A DNA stretch of 64,000 nt from Prosthecobacter dejongeii (GTDB taxonomy: Bacteria; Verrucomicrobiota; Verrucomicrobiia; Verrucomicrobiales; Verrucomicrobiaceae), in assembly GCF_014203045.1 (NCBI RefSeq), contig NZ_JACHIF010000003.1, positions 124,001 to 188,000 of the forward strand. The letters are read 5' to 3'. The first letter of the stretch is position 1; every line of letters begins with the position of its first letter. Made by a program: the position numbers and the translations under genes. Of this stretch, positions 17,975 to 26,484 are shown piece by piece. The notes beneath the pieces are model-generated. The model was not told where the DNA came from, did not search any database, and saw only the letters and a list, made by a program, of their open reading frames with translations.

Positions 17975-18620
17975 TACCCCCCATCGCGCCGGAGGGGCGC
18001 GAGAAGCGCACTCGGTCCGAGACGCCCTCCCCTCCTCACCTCCGACACCGCAGGCCCGCCGACGGAGCGCGAATATCCTATTCGCCTCACTTTCCCAGCG
18101 CGCCCGGAGTCCTCCACGCCGCCGTTCGCCCCTTTTTCCCCGACCGTCCTGCGTGCGGGACGGGACGACAAGGCACGGAAGCTCCAGCCAGCGGACCTTT
18201 TTTCCTCATCAGGGCGCGGACGAGGGTTTCTCGCGCCCCTCCAGGGCGCAGCGGGTAATGAGGCGTTGTTGGTTAGGCGGAGACCGGGGGTTGCGCTCGT
18301 GCCTCGCTGCACCCCCGGCTATTCTTCTTTCGCCCCTCCAGGGCGCGAGAAACGTGCTCGGACCGAGACGTCCGCCCCTCCACACCTCCGACACAGCAGG
18401 CCCGACGACGGAGCGCGAATATCCTATTCGCCTAATCTTCCCAGCGCTCACGGAGTCCCTCACGTTGCCGTACGCTCCATGGCGGACGATGCGCTATGGG
18501 GCGGACGGAGGCTTGGCGAGCGAGAACCCCCGGACCTGCGCATAACCAACTACGCGTCAAAGCCCAAGCGCCCCGGAGGGGCGCGAGAAGGGGGGCGATC
18601 CAGCTTCGAGGTGTTCTCCG
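17975..18620. repeat. Second cluster of the composite repeat family
   Basis: This cluster carries the same modules as 1-1500: the segment with GAATATCCTATTCGCCT (at ~18068-18085 and ~18416-18435, opposite orientation to 100-200), CTCGGTCCGAG-like pieces, the GCGCCC-5-GGGCGC hairpin and the GGCTATTCTTCTTTCGCCCC module. Copies are imperfect, so it is older or more diverged than the tandem pair at the window start. It fills the gap between the PEP-CTERM protease and the convergent PIN/TRAM gene. Confidence 0.75.
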
Positions 18621-18650
18621 CGCTCGTCCTACCTCTCGCGAGGTGTCCGT

Positions 18651-19682
18651 TTATTTCTTCAGCTCGGCAAAGATCAGTCGCCCAGCCGAGGTGGGGAGGG
18701 CCCCGGAGATGCTGATTTCAACCGTCTGGCCCAGGAACGCCGCGGCTTGGTTCACCACGATCATGGTCCCATCGGCCAGGTACCCCACCGCCTGGTGTTT
18801 ATCCTTGCCGGGTTTCGTCAAGGCCAGAGACAGCTCATCACCGGGGCTCAACTGCGGCTGCAAGGCCAGAGATAAATCATTGAAACTGAGGACAATGATG
18901 CCACGCAGCCGCGCCACTTTGGCCAGATTTTCATCGTTCGTCAGCAGGCGCGCATTCAGCTCGCGCGCCAGAGAAACCAGCCGGGTATCCACGGAGATGG
19001 CCCCATCCCGCAGGGTGCCGGGGGGATCTTCGTGAATGGAAAGCCGCAGGTCACTGAGGGTGCGCATTTTCTCCATCACCTCCAGCCCTCGCCGCCCACG
19101 AATGACTTTCTGGGCATCTCCAGACTCCGTCAGCCGCTGCAGTTCATCCAGCACAAAACGCGGCACCACCAGGGCCCCACTGAGGAACCCGGTCTGGACG
19201 ACCGCCGCAATGCGTCCGTCAATGATCACATTCGTATCCAGCAGCAGAGGCTCACCTTCGGAGCCATCGCGGCGGAAGCGCACGTAGGGAATCAGAAAGG
19301 CGAACTGATCCCGGTCACTGCGCAGGGCAAAGGTGACCCCAAAAAACGCGAGCGAGGTGTAAATGAGGATCTCCACCACATTGCGCACCGCTTCGCCATC
19401 GGCCATGGACTGGAAATAACCGAGCTGAAAAACGCCGATGCGCGTCACCAGCCAGGCGCAGAAAAGCCCGATGGCCAGGCCAAACGTCGCGTGGGAGAAA
19501 TCCCGCAGGCTGAAGCGAGTGAAGAGAATGTCCAACGCCAACAACAGCCCCATGATCGCCGCGCCTGTGAGGGCACCCATCCAGGCCGGTTGTTGAAAAC
19601 CCAGCGAGATGGTGATGCCTGTGAAGACGAACAGGGCAAAGAAGAGGGCTCGCACGAGCCGGATGGACCACATGGAATTCAT
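18651..19682 (-). CDS. PIN and TRAM domain membrane protein, YacL-like
   Basis: A 343-residue protein with four N-terminal membrane helices (residues ~8-125). A PIN nuclease domain follows at ~145-270 (LLDTNVIIDGRI, FVLDEL, VDTRLVSLA, LLTNDENLAKVA supply the acidic residues), then a C-terminal TRAM domain (~278-340) that binds RNA. PIN/TRAM YacL proteins are membrane-tethered putative RNases; their cellular target is not settled. Start taken at MNSMWSIRLVR. It converges on the repeat cluster and lies 59 bases downstream of ilvD on the same strand. Confidence 0.88.
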   Translation of the reverse strand: MNSMWSIRLVRALFFALFVFTGITISLGFQQPAWMGALTGAAIMGLLLALDILFTRFSLRDFSHATFGLAIGLFCAWLVTRIGVFQLGYFQSMADGEAVRNVVEILIYTSLAFFGVTFALRSDRDQFAFLIPYVRFRRDGSEGEPLLLDTNVIIDGRIAAVVQTGFLSGALVVPRFVLDELQRLTESGDAQKVIRGRRGLEVMEKMRTLSDLRLSIHEDPPGTLRDGAISVDTRLVSLARELNARLLTNDENLAKVARLRGIIVLSFNDLSLALQPQLSPGDELSLALTKPGKDKHQAVGYLADGTMIVVNQAAAFLGQTVEISISGALPTSAGRLIFAELKK

Positions 19683-19741
19683 TCGGGAAGTTGCACCACT
19701 CTATAAGCTCCCGCGTTGTGTGACGAGGATAAAGAAACTCT

Positions 19742-21418
19742 TCACGCTTCACGCATGACCCAGGCCGAAACGCAGCCTTCATGCGCCTGCAGAGCGGTGG
19801 CGGCAAAGTCCGCCAGGTAGCCCCGGCCGGGCATCGGCTTCACACACGCCGTGGTGCGGGTGGAAAGATCGGCATGAAGGTGGATGGTGCCCTCCAGGAG
19901 ATCGAATTCGATCTCGTCCCCGTCTTCAATGAAGGCGATGGGGCCCGAAACGGCTGCTTCGGGAGAGCAATGAATGCCCATGACCCCGTGAGAAACCCCC
20001 GAAACACGGCCATCGGAGAGGAAAGCCACCTGGCCATCCAGCTCAGGCACCGCCAAGGCTGCGCTGGCCACGAGCAGCTCCGGCATGCCTGCGGCGATGG
20101 GCCCCACACCCCGCAAGACCACGAAGTGGCCAGGCTGGATTTTTTTCGCAGCGGCGGCATCGGACACGGCTTTCACGCTGTCAAAACAGATGGCCCGGCC
20201 TTTGAATCGAGGGCTTTGGCGGGAGGAAACTTTGAAAACCATGCCGTGCGGGGCCAGATTGCCAAAGCAGATCTGCAGGTCGGCATAGTCTTTGAAGGGC
20301 TGGCCCAGGGGGGCGATGAGGTCTTGATCCAACGGCACATCTGGGCAGTGCGCCACATTTTCGGCCAAGGTTTGGCCTGTCACCGTGAGGCAGGAGCCAT
20401 CCAAAAGCCCGGCTTTGAGGAAATGCCGAAGCAGCATGGCCGTGCCGCCGATGCGATGCAGGTCTGCCATGGTGCCGCGCCCACGCGGGGCAAAATTGCA
20501 ATAAACGGGAGTGCGACGGCAGATGGCCTGCATGTCCCGCAGGGTAAAGTCCACCCCGGCTTCACGCGCCACGGCCAGGATGTGTAGCACACCATTGGTG
20601 GAGCCGCCCATGGCCGCAATGGCGGTCATCGCATTCGTCAGAGCGGCTTTGGTGATGATGCTGCGGGGCCGCAAATCCAGCTCCAGCAGGCGGCGCATGG
20701 CCTTGCCCACACGCAGGCAGTCGTCTTTTTTAGCCGCGTCCACCGCCGGGATGGAGGAGGTATCCGGCAGGCTGAGTCCCATGGCTTCCAGGGCGATGCC
20801 CCAGGTATTGAAGGAGGCCGCGATGCCGCAGCCGCCCGCGCCAGGGCAGGCAGCCCGGATGATGTCCTCAGACTCCTGAAAGCTCATGCTGCCGTTGTTC
20901 GCCTGGGCTTGTGAGTCGTAAGAATCCAGAATGGTGATGGGCTTGCCCGCATGGCAGCCGGGCAGAATGCTGCCGCCGTTGACGATGAGGCCGGGGTAGT
21001 TCAGCCGTGCCAGGGCCATGGCAAAGGCGGGGCCGTTTTTATCGCAGTGATGCACGCCGATCATGCCATCGTAGCAATGCGCGCTGGTGATCATCTCGGC
21101 CCCATTGGCCATGAGATTGCGTGAAACCAAGGAGGAGGCACCACCTTCGTGCCCTTGGGTGATGTTGTCGCTGACACCGGAAACGCCGAAGGGGAAGGCG
21201 ATCAGCCCGGCCTCGGCACAGCCTTGCTGGATCAGTTTGGCCACCTCATAGGCCTTCATGTTGCAGAGGTTCCCATCGAGAAGCGGCGTGGCGATGCCGA
21301 TCTGGGGTTTGTCGAAGTCTTCCGCCTGGAAGCCCAGGCCCCAGTAGAAGGATTTAACGCCGCGCTGCCAGCCGTGAGTGAGGGAAGAGGAGTTCCAGTT
21401 GAGGGGAGAAGTCGCCAT
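19742..21418 (-). CDS. ilvD: Dihydroxy-acid dehydratase (IlvD/Edd family)
   Basis: A 558-residue cytoplasmic Fe-S dehydratase, third step of valine/isoleucine synthesis: 2,3-dihydroxy-acid to 2-keto acid. Cluster cysteines appear in DGNLCNMKA, HHCDKNGP and GAGGCGIAASFNTW. The C-terminal domain has SDGRVSGVSHG with the catalytic serine, and ends normally. Several signature positions differ from typical IlvD (CNMK for CNMH; GIAASFN for GGMYTAN), so a sugar-acid dehydratase of the same family is a possible alternative. No other branched-chain gene is adjacent. Length matches the family. Confidence 0.88.
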   Translation of the reverse strand: MATSPLNWNSSSLTHGWQRGVKSFYWGLGFQAEDFDKPQIGIATPLLDGNLCNMKAYEVAKLIQQGCAEAGLIAFPFGVSGVSDNITQGHEGGASSLVSRNLMANGAEMITSAHCYDGMIGVHHCDKNGPAFAMALARLNYPGLIVNGGSILPGCHAGKPITILDSYDSQAQANNGSMSFQESEDIIRAACPGAGGCGIAASFNTWGIALEAMGLSLPDTSSIPAVDAAKKDDCLRVGKAMRRLLELDLRPRSIITKAALTNAMTAIAAMGGSTNGVLHILAVAREAGVDFTLRDMQAICRRTPVYCNFAPRGRGTMADLHRIGGTAMLLRHFLKAGLLDGSCLTVTGQTLAENVAHCPDVPLDQDLIAPLGQPFKDYADLQICFGNLAPHGMVFKVSSRQSPRFKGRAICFDSVKAVSDAAAAKKIQPGHFVVLRGVGPIAAGMPELLVASAALAVPELDGQVAFLSDGRVSGVSHGVMGIHCSPEAAVSGPIAFIEDGDEIEFDLLEGTIHLHADLSTRTTACVKPMPGRGYLADFAATALQAHEGCVSAWVMREA

Positions 21419-21463
21419 GGTGATCGGGCAAAATAGCGAGTCGCAACGCCACCACCAAACAAA

Positions 21464-21494
21464 AACTCCCGACCAGGAGCCCTGGTCGGGAGTT
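21464..21494 (-). terminator. Intrinsic terminator of the outer-membrane protein gene
   Basis: A perfect 14-base stem (AACTCCCGACCAGG / CCTGGTCGGGAGTT) with a 3-base loop. On the minus strand it is followed by a T-tract (the A-run at 21459-21465), 31 bases after the beta-barrel gene. It therefore ends that gene's transcript before ilvD. Confidence 0.9.
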
Positions 21495-21525
21495 AGGTGA
21501 AGGAATCTTGAAGACTCCGACAGAA

Positions 21526-22413
21526 TTAGAAGCTCACGCTCAGCTTCACGCCGCCGAAGATTTCGTTGTCTTCGGTGTTGTTCAGGTGACGGGTGTCAAG
21601 AGAGATGTTGTAAGCGATGTAAGGGGTCAGCGTGGCGCTCTTGGTCAGCTTGATAGGAGCGGACAGAGAAGGGATCACGTGAGTCAGACCGCTCTGGTGG
21701 GACTGGCCAACGATCGTGTAGTAGTTGGAGAAGCCGTAACCTGTTTTGACAGCAGGAACGAGGCTCAGCCAAGAAGTGATTTCGATCGGAAGGTCAGCAC
21801 CGACTTCAGCGTAGGAAGCACCGATGGTGAGGTCATAGAAGAAACCAGCGTAGAAGTTCACTGGACCCAGAGGGGCAGCGACTGTCATACCGACTTCTTC
21901 AACGCCGCTCACGTTCAGTTCGCCACCGCCGTTAGGGATGCCGAAGTTCGTGCCGGAGAAACCGTCGAAGAACTCATAGTGGGTGTAAACCAGACCGAAC
22001 TTGGCGAAGCCAGCGTCGTAGGTCAAGGAGGTGGAGAGGTCGAGCTCGGAGTAGTCGAAGTCACCAGCGCCGTCCACACCGCCGATGCCGGCGTTGGAGG
22101 AGGAGGTCTCAACGGTGGTGGTGTACAGAGCACCGAAGCCCAGGGAGAGCTGTTCCGTGAGCGGGATGCTCAGGGACAGGCCAGTCCAGACGGTGTTGTC
22201 TGCGAACCAGAGGCCGCGGAAGTAATAACGGGTGTCGTAACCCACTTCGAGGGTTGCGCCAACGGTGTCAAACAGTGCGCCAGACTCTTCTGGAACAACT
22301 GGGGTGACGCCTTTTGCAGGGGCGGAGGTGCCGGCGAAAGCGCTCAGGCTGGCAGATGCAGCGAGAACGAGTGCCGACTTCGTGATGACGGAGGTCATGC
22401 TCTTCAATTTCAT
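21526..22413 (-). CDS. Outer-membrane beta-barrel protein
   Basis: A 295-residue secreted protein with signal peptide to ~27 (ASLSAFAG). Alternating hydrophobic/polar strands and aromatic girdles run throughout (GYDTRYYFRGLWF, TPYIAYNISL), and the last residue is Phe, as BAM substrates require. It resembles the small Gcw_chp/TorF-like barrels seen in Verrucomicrobia; the transported solute is unknown. A strong terminator follows. Codon use is highly biased to C-ending codons, which suggests high expression. Confidence 0.8.
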   Translation of the reverse strand: MKLKSMTSVITKSALVLAASASLSAFAGTSAPAKGVTPVVPEESGALFDTVGATLEVGYDTRYYFRGLWFADNTVWTGLSLSIPLTEQLSLGFGALYTTTVETSSSNAGIGGVDGAGDFDYSELDLSTSLTYDAGFAKFGLVYTHYEFFDGFSGTNFGIPNGGGELNVSGVEEVGMTVAAPLGPVNFYAGFFYDLTIGASYAEVGADLPIEITSWLSLVPAVKTGYGFSNYYTIVGQSHQSGLTHVIPSLSAPIKLTKSATLTPYIAYNISLDTRHLNNTEDNEIFGGVKLSVSF

Positions 22414-22580
22414 GATGGTCGATTTTGGTTTGTTGATGAGATGGAGGTTGGTCCGGGAGACCTCCCACCGTGCCCTTCAATTAAAGCACCCCATGTGCCA
22501 TTGCCAAGCATCTTTTTCTGAAAATTATTGAGCAGTTCACAATTCGGTTGTCCAAGGAAATGCCGTTGAGGTTCAATCTC

Positions 22581-23303
22581 TTACTCCGCGAGGACGATCC
22601 TCAATCCTTCAGAAGTGATTTTAAGGCTCTGAATTCCGGCCAGGAATCTTTGCAGACCCGGATCTTTTTCCAGGTTTTCTCCGGCGAGGTTCACTCCTTT
22701 AATATATCCTAACCAAGCATTGGGCATGGGCAACCCTCCCAGCCGCACGTCATTGACCTGCAGAGCCACTTTTTTCTGGTCATCCATGCGGGCGCTGAGG
22801 TTCACCCCCAGACGAACCGTGGTCCCCGAGATGAGGGGCAGCCCTGCATCTGCCGGGACAGGGGCCAAAACGGTGGCGGAGATGCTATCGGTCCCCAGTT
22901 GGACCTGCACGGTTTCTCCCAGGTTCTGGCTTGCTAGGTAAGCGTTGATCTCCTTCGCCGTGATGACCAGGGTGCGTTCGTTTTCGCCTGGAGAGGTTTC
23001 AGGCTGGCTGGCAGGTGCCGCGCTGGTTTCCAGCACGTGCAGTTTCGCCTCCAGCATCTGCTGTTCCTGGTTGGTCAGGCTGACGGGCTGGATGAGATCC
23101 GCGTAAATATTGCGCTTCACCCACCACGCCGTGGCTGCGGCGGTGAGGCCACAGCCCAAAAGTAAGATGCCGCCGACGATCAGCAGCTTTCGCTGCCACG
23201 AAGAACCAACGCGTGGAAGGGGGCGGGAATCGGTAGCAGCAGGGATGTTGGGCGGAGTTTCCATAGGGTGCAAACGGGTTGACGGGTGGACTGAATCGTT
23301 CAT
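22581..23303 (-). CDS. Hypothetical single-pass membrane protein
   Basis: A 240-residue protein I do not recognise. A Pro-rich cytoplasmic N-terminus (1-40) precedes one membrane helix (~48-66, LLIVGGILLLGCGLTAAA), then a periplasmic domain with ITAKEINAYLASQNLG and VRLGVNLSAR. These segments suggest a lipid- or peptide-binding fold, but I cannot name it. Start placed at ATG 23303, which has GGAGG seven bases ahead, rather than the frame's upstream ATG at 23333. It follows the LysM lipoprotein gene on the same strand. Confidence 0.7.
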   Translation of the reverse strand: MNDSVHPSTRLHPMETPPNIPAATDSRPLPRVGSSWQRKLLIVGGILLLGCGLTAAATAWWVKRNIYADLIQPVSLTNQEQQMLEAKLHVLETSAAPASQPETSPGENERTLVITAKEINAYLASQNLGETVQVQLGTDSISATVLAPVPADAGLPLISGTTVRLGVNLSARMDDQKKVALQVNDVRLGGLPMPNAWLGYIKGVNLAGENLEKDPGLQRFLAGIQSLKITSEGLRIVLAE

Positions 23304-23358
23304 TCGACAGCCTCCGCCATTCCACGTTGGCACTTTCTATGGAACCGGCTGGGGCTGC

Positions 23359-23850
23359 TTACGGGATTTTCAGGCTCTGGCCAGGGCGGATGAGGTCGGA
23401 TGACATGCCATTGGCCGCTTTGATCTTGGCCACGGTGGTGCCGCGTTTTTTGGCGATGCCGTAGAGGGTATCACCCTTGGCCACTTTATAACTACCGCTG
23501 GATTTCTTGGCGGTGCTTTTCTTCGCGGTTGAAGACTTCGACTTCGAGGAACTGGCGGTCTTCTTGGGCGTGCTGGAGGTTTTAGGGGCAGAGGTGGGGG
23601 CGTTGAAAGCGTACGGATCTGCCTCTACTGGCGCGGGTGGCGGCGTGTAGGTGGGCGGGGAGGTGTAGCCACCTGTGGTGCTGCCAGAGCTGCCTGGATA
23701 CGGATTGTAACCGCCGTCGTTGCCGTAGTTTGACACGTACGGGTCCGTGCTGCCGGACTGCTGGCTAAAGGGGTTTTGACCATTTTGGCAGGAAGTCAGC
23801 AGGGAGCCGATGGCGAGGATGGGCAGGAGGCGGATGGCAGTGAACATCAT
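23359..23850 (-). CDS. LysM domain lipoprotein
   Basis: A 163-residue lipoprotein (lipobox LLTSC, cysteine ~21) with a long Pro/Gly/Ser/Tyr-rich linker and a Lys/Ser/Ala-rich stretch. A single C-terminal LysM (residues ~118-163, YKVAKGDTLYGIAKKRGTT to PGQSLKIP) would bind peptidoglycan. It probably anchors the outer membrane to the wall or serves as a scaffold; no catalytic domain is present. Confidence 0.85.
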   Translation of the reverse strand: MMFTAIRLLPILAIGSLLTSCQNGQNPFSQQSGSTDPYVSNYGNDGGYNPYPGSSGSTTGGYTSPPTYTPPPAPVEADPYAFNAPTSAPKTSSTPKKTASSSKSKSSTAKKSTAKKSSGSYKVAKGDTLYGIAKKRGTTVAKIKAANGMSSDLIRPGQSLKIP

Positions 23851-24024
23851 GGGGCAGGGAGTTGAGAAATCCGGTGTGACAGACTGAGTATGGTTTTCGC
23901 TTTGCTATGTTCAACATGAAACCTTGAGGGCTGTGGCTGCGTTCTCTTCTGCCCGCGCTGTGAAATCGCTGCAAAGCAAGTCTTGCGGTTTCCCCGGCGC
24001 TTTTCTAGTCTGCCGTCCCCATTC

Positions 24025-24879
24025 ATGAAAATTGGCTTCAACCTCCTCCTCTGGACCGGTCACGTGACCGATGAAAACTTCCCTGTGATCGAGAAACTCA
24101 AGGCTGCCGGCTATGATGGCGTCGAGATCCCGATCTTCGATGTCAGCAATCCGGCCCACTTTGCCCAGATCGGCCGCGTGTTGAAAGACAACGGCCTGGA
24201 GGCAACCGCGGTGACCGTGCTGCCGGATGAGGCGCACAACGCCATCAGCTCCGTGGCGGCGAATCGCCAAGGCGCGATTGATCACCTCAAGCGCGTGCTG
24301 GAGTGCGCCCACAATGCGGGCGTGCAGACCCTTTGCGGTCCTTATTACCAGGTCCTGGGCCAGTTCAGCGGCAAATATCCGACGGAAGAGGAACTGAACA
24401 ACGCGGCTGAAGTGCATCGCGCCATTTCGCCTGTGGCTGAGGCCGCTGGTGTGAAGTGCGCCATCGAGGCCCTGAACCGCTTCGAATCCCACCTGCTCAA
24501 CACGATGGAGCAGGCCTCCAGCTACGTGAAGCGTGTGGATCATGCCAATTTCGGCACGATGTACGACACCTTCCACGCCAACATCGAAGAGAAATGTCCC
24601 TTCACGGCCATCGAGACCGTGTTTAATTCCGGCAAACTCAACCACGTGCATATTTCTGAAAATGATCGCGGCACCCCTGGTCGTGGCCACATCAACATCA
24701 CCGAGCAGATCCAGAAACTGAAGTCTCTGGGTTATGATGGTTGGATGACCATCGAAGCCTTCGGCGGTTCCCTGCCAGACCTCGCTGCGGCCACCCGTGT
24801 GTGGCGTGACTTCTTCCCATCTCCAGACCAGGTCTATCTGGAAGGCATCGAAGTCATTCGCAAAGCCTGGAACGCCTAA
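24025..24879 (+). CDS. Sugar epimerase/isomerase, tagatose/allulose 3-epimerase-like
   Basis: A 284-residue TIM-barrel enzyme of the xylose isomerase-like superfamily. The predicted metal ligands line up with D-tagatose 3-epimerase: Glu148 (AIEALNRFE), Asp181 and His184 (YDTFHANIEE), His207/209 (NHVHISENDRGTPG) and Glu244 (MTIEAFGG). Those phrases are close to the epimerase subfamily rather than hydroxypyruvate isomerase. It likely interconverts ketose C3 epimers in the cytoplasm. Start at MKIGFNLLLW (ATG 24025). It leads into the Gfo/Idh/MocA gene 28 bases on, so the two likely act in one sugar pathway. Confidence 0.86.
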   Translation: MKIGFNLLLWTGHVTDENFPVIEKLKAAGYDGVEIPIFDVSNPAHFAQIGRVLKDNGLEATAVTVLPDEAHNAISSVAANRQGAIDHLKRVLECAHNAGVQTLCGPYYQVLGQFSGKYPTEEELNNAAEVHRAISPVAEAAGVKCAIEALNRFESHLLNTMEQASSYVKRVDHANFGTMYDTFHANIEEKCPFTAIETVFNSGKLNHVHISENDRGTPGRGHINITEQIQKLKSLGYDGWMTIEAFGGSLPDLAAATRVWRDFFPSPDQVYLEGIEVIRKAWNA

Positions 24880-24907
24880 TTTTTCCCGCTGTTAATCTGA
24901 ACTCACC

Positions 24908-26302
24908 ATGAATACTGAACCTACCCCCACCACACGCCGTGATTTCATCGGCAAAACCACGGCGGCAGCCACTGTCGCCACCGTTGCTAGCAGCGGGCTC
25001 ACCATCGCCCAGTCGGCCAATGTCGCTGGCAGTGACCGCATCAAGGTCGGCCTCATCGGCACCGGTGGCCGTGGCTCAGGCGCTGCCAACCAGGCGCTGA
25101 GCACGAAGCAGGAAGGCGTGGTCCTCCACGCCGTGGCAGATGCCTTCAAGGAAAAGGCTGAAGGTGCCCTGTCCAACCTCCGCACCAAACACGCCGAGAA
25201 GGTGGAAGTGGATGACTCCCGCATTTTCTCCGGCCTGGATGGCTACAAAAAGGTCATTGATAGCTGCGACCTCGTCATCCTGACCACCCCTCCCGGCTTC
25301 CGCCCGTATCACTTCGAAGCGGCGGTGAATGCTGGCAAGCATGTGTTCATGGAGAAGCCAGTCGCTGTGGATGCCCCAGGCGTGCGCAAGGTGCTGGAGA
25401 TGGCCAAGATCGCCGACGAGAAAAAACTCAAAGTCGTGGTGGGTCTGCAGCGCCGTTACCAGAACTGCTACCTGGAAGCTCTGAAGCAGGTGAAGGAGCA
25501 GAACATCATCGGCGATATCGTCTCCGGCCAGGTTTACTGGAATGGCGGCGGCATCTGGTTCCGTGACAAGCAGCCTAGCCAGTCCGAGCTGATGTACCAG
25601 ATCAACAACTGGTATTTCTTCACCTGGCTCTGCGGTGACCATATCAATGAGCAGCACATCCATAACATTGACGTGGCCAACTGGTTCATCGGCGGTCACC
25701 CCGTGAGTGCCCAGGGCATGGGCGGCCGTGAGCAGCGTGTGGATAAGAAATTCGGCCAGATCTTTGACCATCACTACGTCGAATACACCTATGAGAACGG
25801 TGTGCGCATCAACAGCCAGTGCCGTCACCAGTCCGGCGTGTACAATGCCGTGCGTGAAGAGTTCACCGGTACAAAGGGTAAGATCTACCTGGACAACAAG
25901 CCGAACTGCTACGCGGTGGACCACAAGGGCAATGTCATCTGGAAGTATCGTCCAGGTTCTGGCGGTGCTGAAGAAGGCGACACGAAGTCCAAGAAGGGCC
26001 GTCGCACGGGAGATCCTGATCCGTATCAGACGGAGCATGACATCCTCCAGGCTGCGGTGCGTGACAACACGCCGATCAACAACGCCTACTACGGTGCGGA
26101 ATCCACGATGACCGCCGTTCTGGGCCGCATGGCCACCTACTCTGGCAAAGAGATCAAGTGGGACGAAGCCTTCAATTCGAAGGTGCAGCACATGCCTGCC
26201 ATCGTCACCGCTGAGACGGAGCCACCTGCGAAGCCAACGGCAGATGGCGGCTACCCCGTCGCTATCCCGGGTATCAAGGTGGACGGCGTCGAAATCGTCT
26301 AA
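24908..26302 (+). CDS. Gfo/Idh/MocA family oxidoreductase, Tat-exported
   Basis: A 464-residue NAD(P)-dependent sugar oxidoreductase-like protein. A twin-arginine signal (TTRRDFIGK, Arg10-Arg11) precedes a Rossmann fold (KVGLIGTGGRGSG, ~46-58), the family EKP motif at 149-151 (MEKPVAVD) and the C-terminal beta-sheet dimer domain. Tat-exported members are common in Planctomycetes and Verrucomicrobia, where periplasmic action with a pre-bound cofactor is presumed. It lies between the epimerase and the sulfatase run, pointing to degradation of a modified glycan. Confidence 0.9.
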   Translation: MNTEPTPTTRRDFIGKTTAAATVATVASSGLTIAQSANVAGSDRIKVGLIGTGGRGSGAANQALSTKQEGVVLHAVADAFKEKAEGALSNLRTKHAEKVEVDDSRIFSGLDGYKKVIDSCDLVILTTPPGFRPYHFEAAVNAGKHVFMEKPVAVDAPGVRKVLEMAKIADEKKLKVVVGLQRRYQNCYLEALKQVKEQNIIGDIVSGQVYWNGGGIWFRDKQPSQSELMYQINNWYFFTWLCGDHINEQHIHNIDVANWFIGGHPVSAQGMGGREQRVDKKFGQIFDHHYVEYTYENGVRINSQCRHQSGVYNAVREEFTGTKGKIYLDNKPNCYAVDHKGNVIWKYRPGSGGAEEGDTKSKKGRRTGDPDPYQTEHDILQAAVRDNTPINNAYYGAESTMTAVLGRMATYSGKEIKWDEAFNSKVQHMPAIVTAETEPPAKPTADGGYPVAIPGIKVDGVEIV

Positions 26303-26318
26303 CACGGACCTTCTGAAG

Positions 26319-26354
26319 AACCCCGGTCTGCCCTGGTGCAGGTCGGGGTTTTTT
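26319..26354 (+). terminator. Intrinsic terminator after the oxidoreductase gene
   Basis: AACCCCG (26319-26325) pairs with CGGGGTT (26344-26350), with extra inner pairing, followed by T6. It separates the epimerase-oxidoreductase unit from the sulfatase genes. Confidence 0.85.
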
Positions 26355-26484
26355 GTGCCCTCGGCAGGGTGGGTAAAGATTCGCCATAACTTTCCATTCT
26401 CACGAAAGCTAGGCCTCGCTGGCTCGTTATCCGAAGCTCCATTTTTTGCGGCTGACCGTCGCCGTTAGAACCCCCTTTTTGTTT

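Noticed and set aside
17607..18545. A 312-residue frame through the second repeat cluster
   Set aside because: Low-complexity, composed of repeat modules that also occur inverted elsewhere.
25076..26305. A 409-residue frame antisense to the Gfo/Idh/MocA gene
   Set aside because: Long antisense shadow; the sense strand has a complete family protein.
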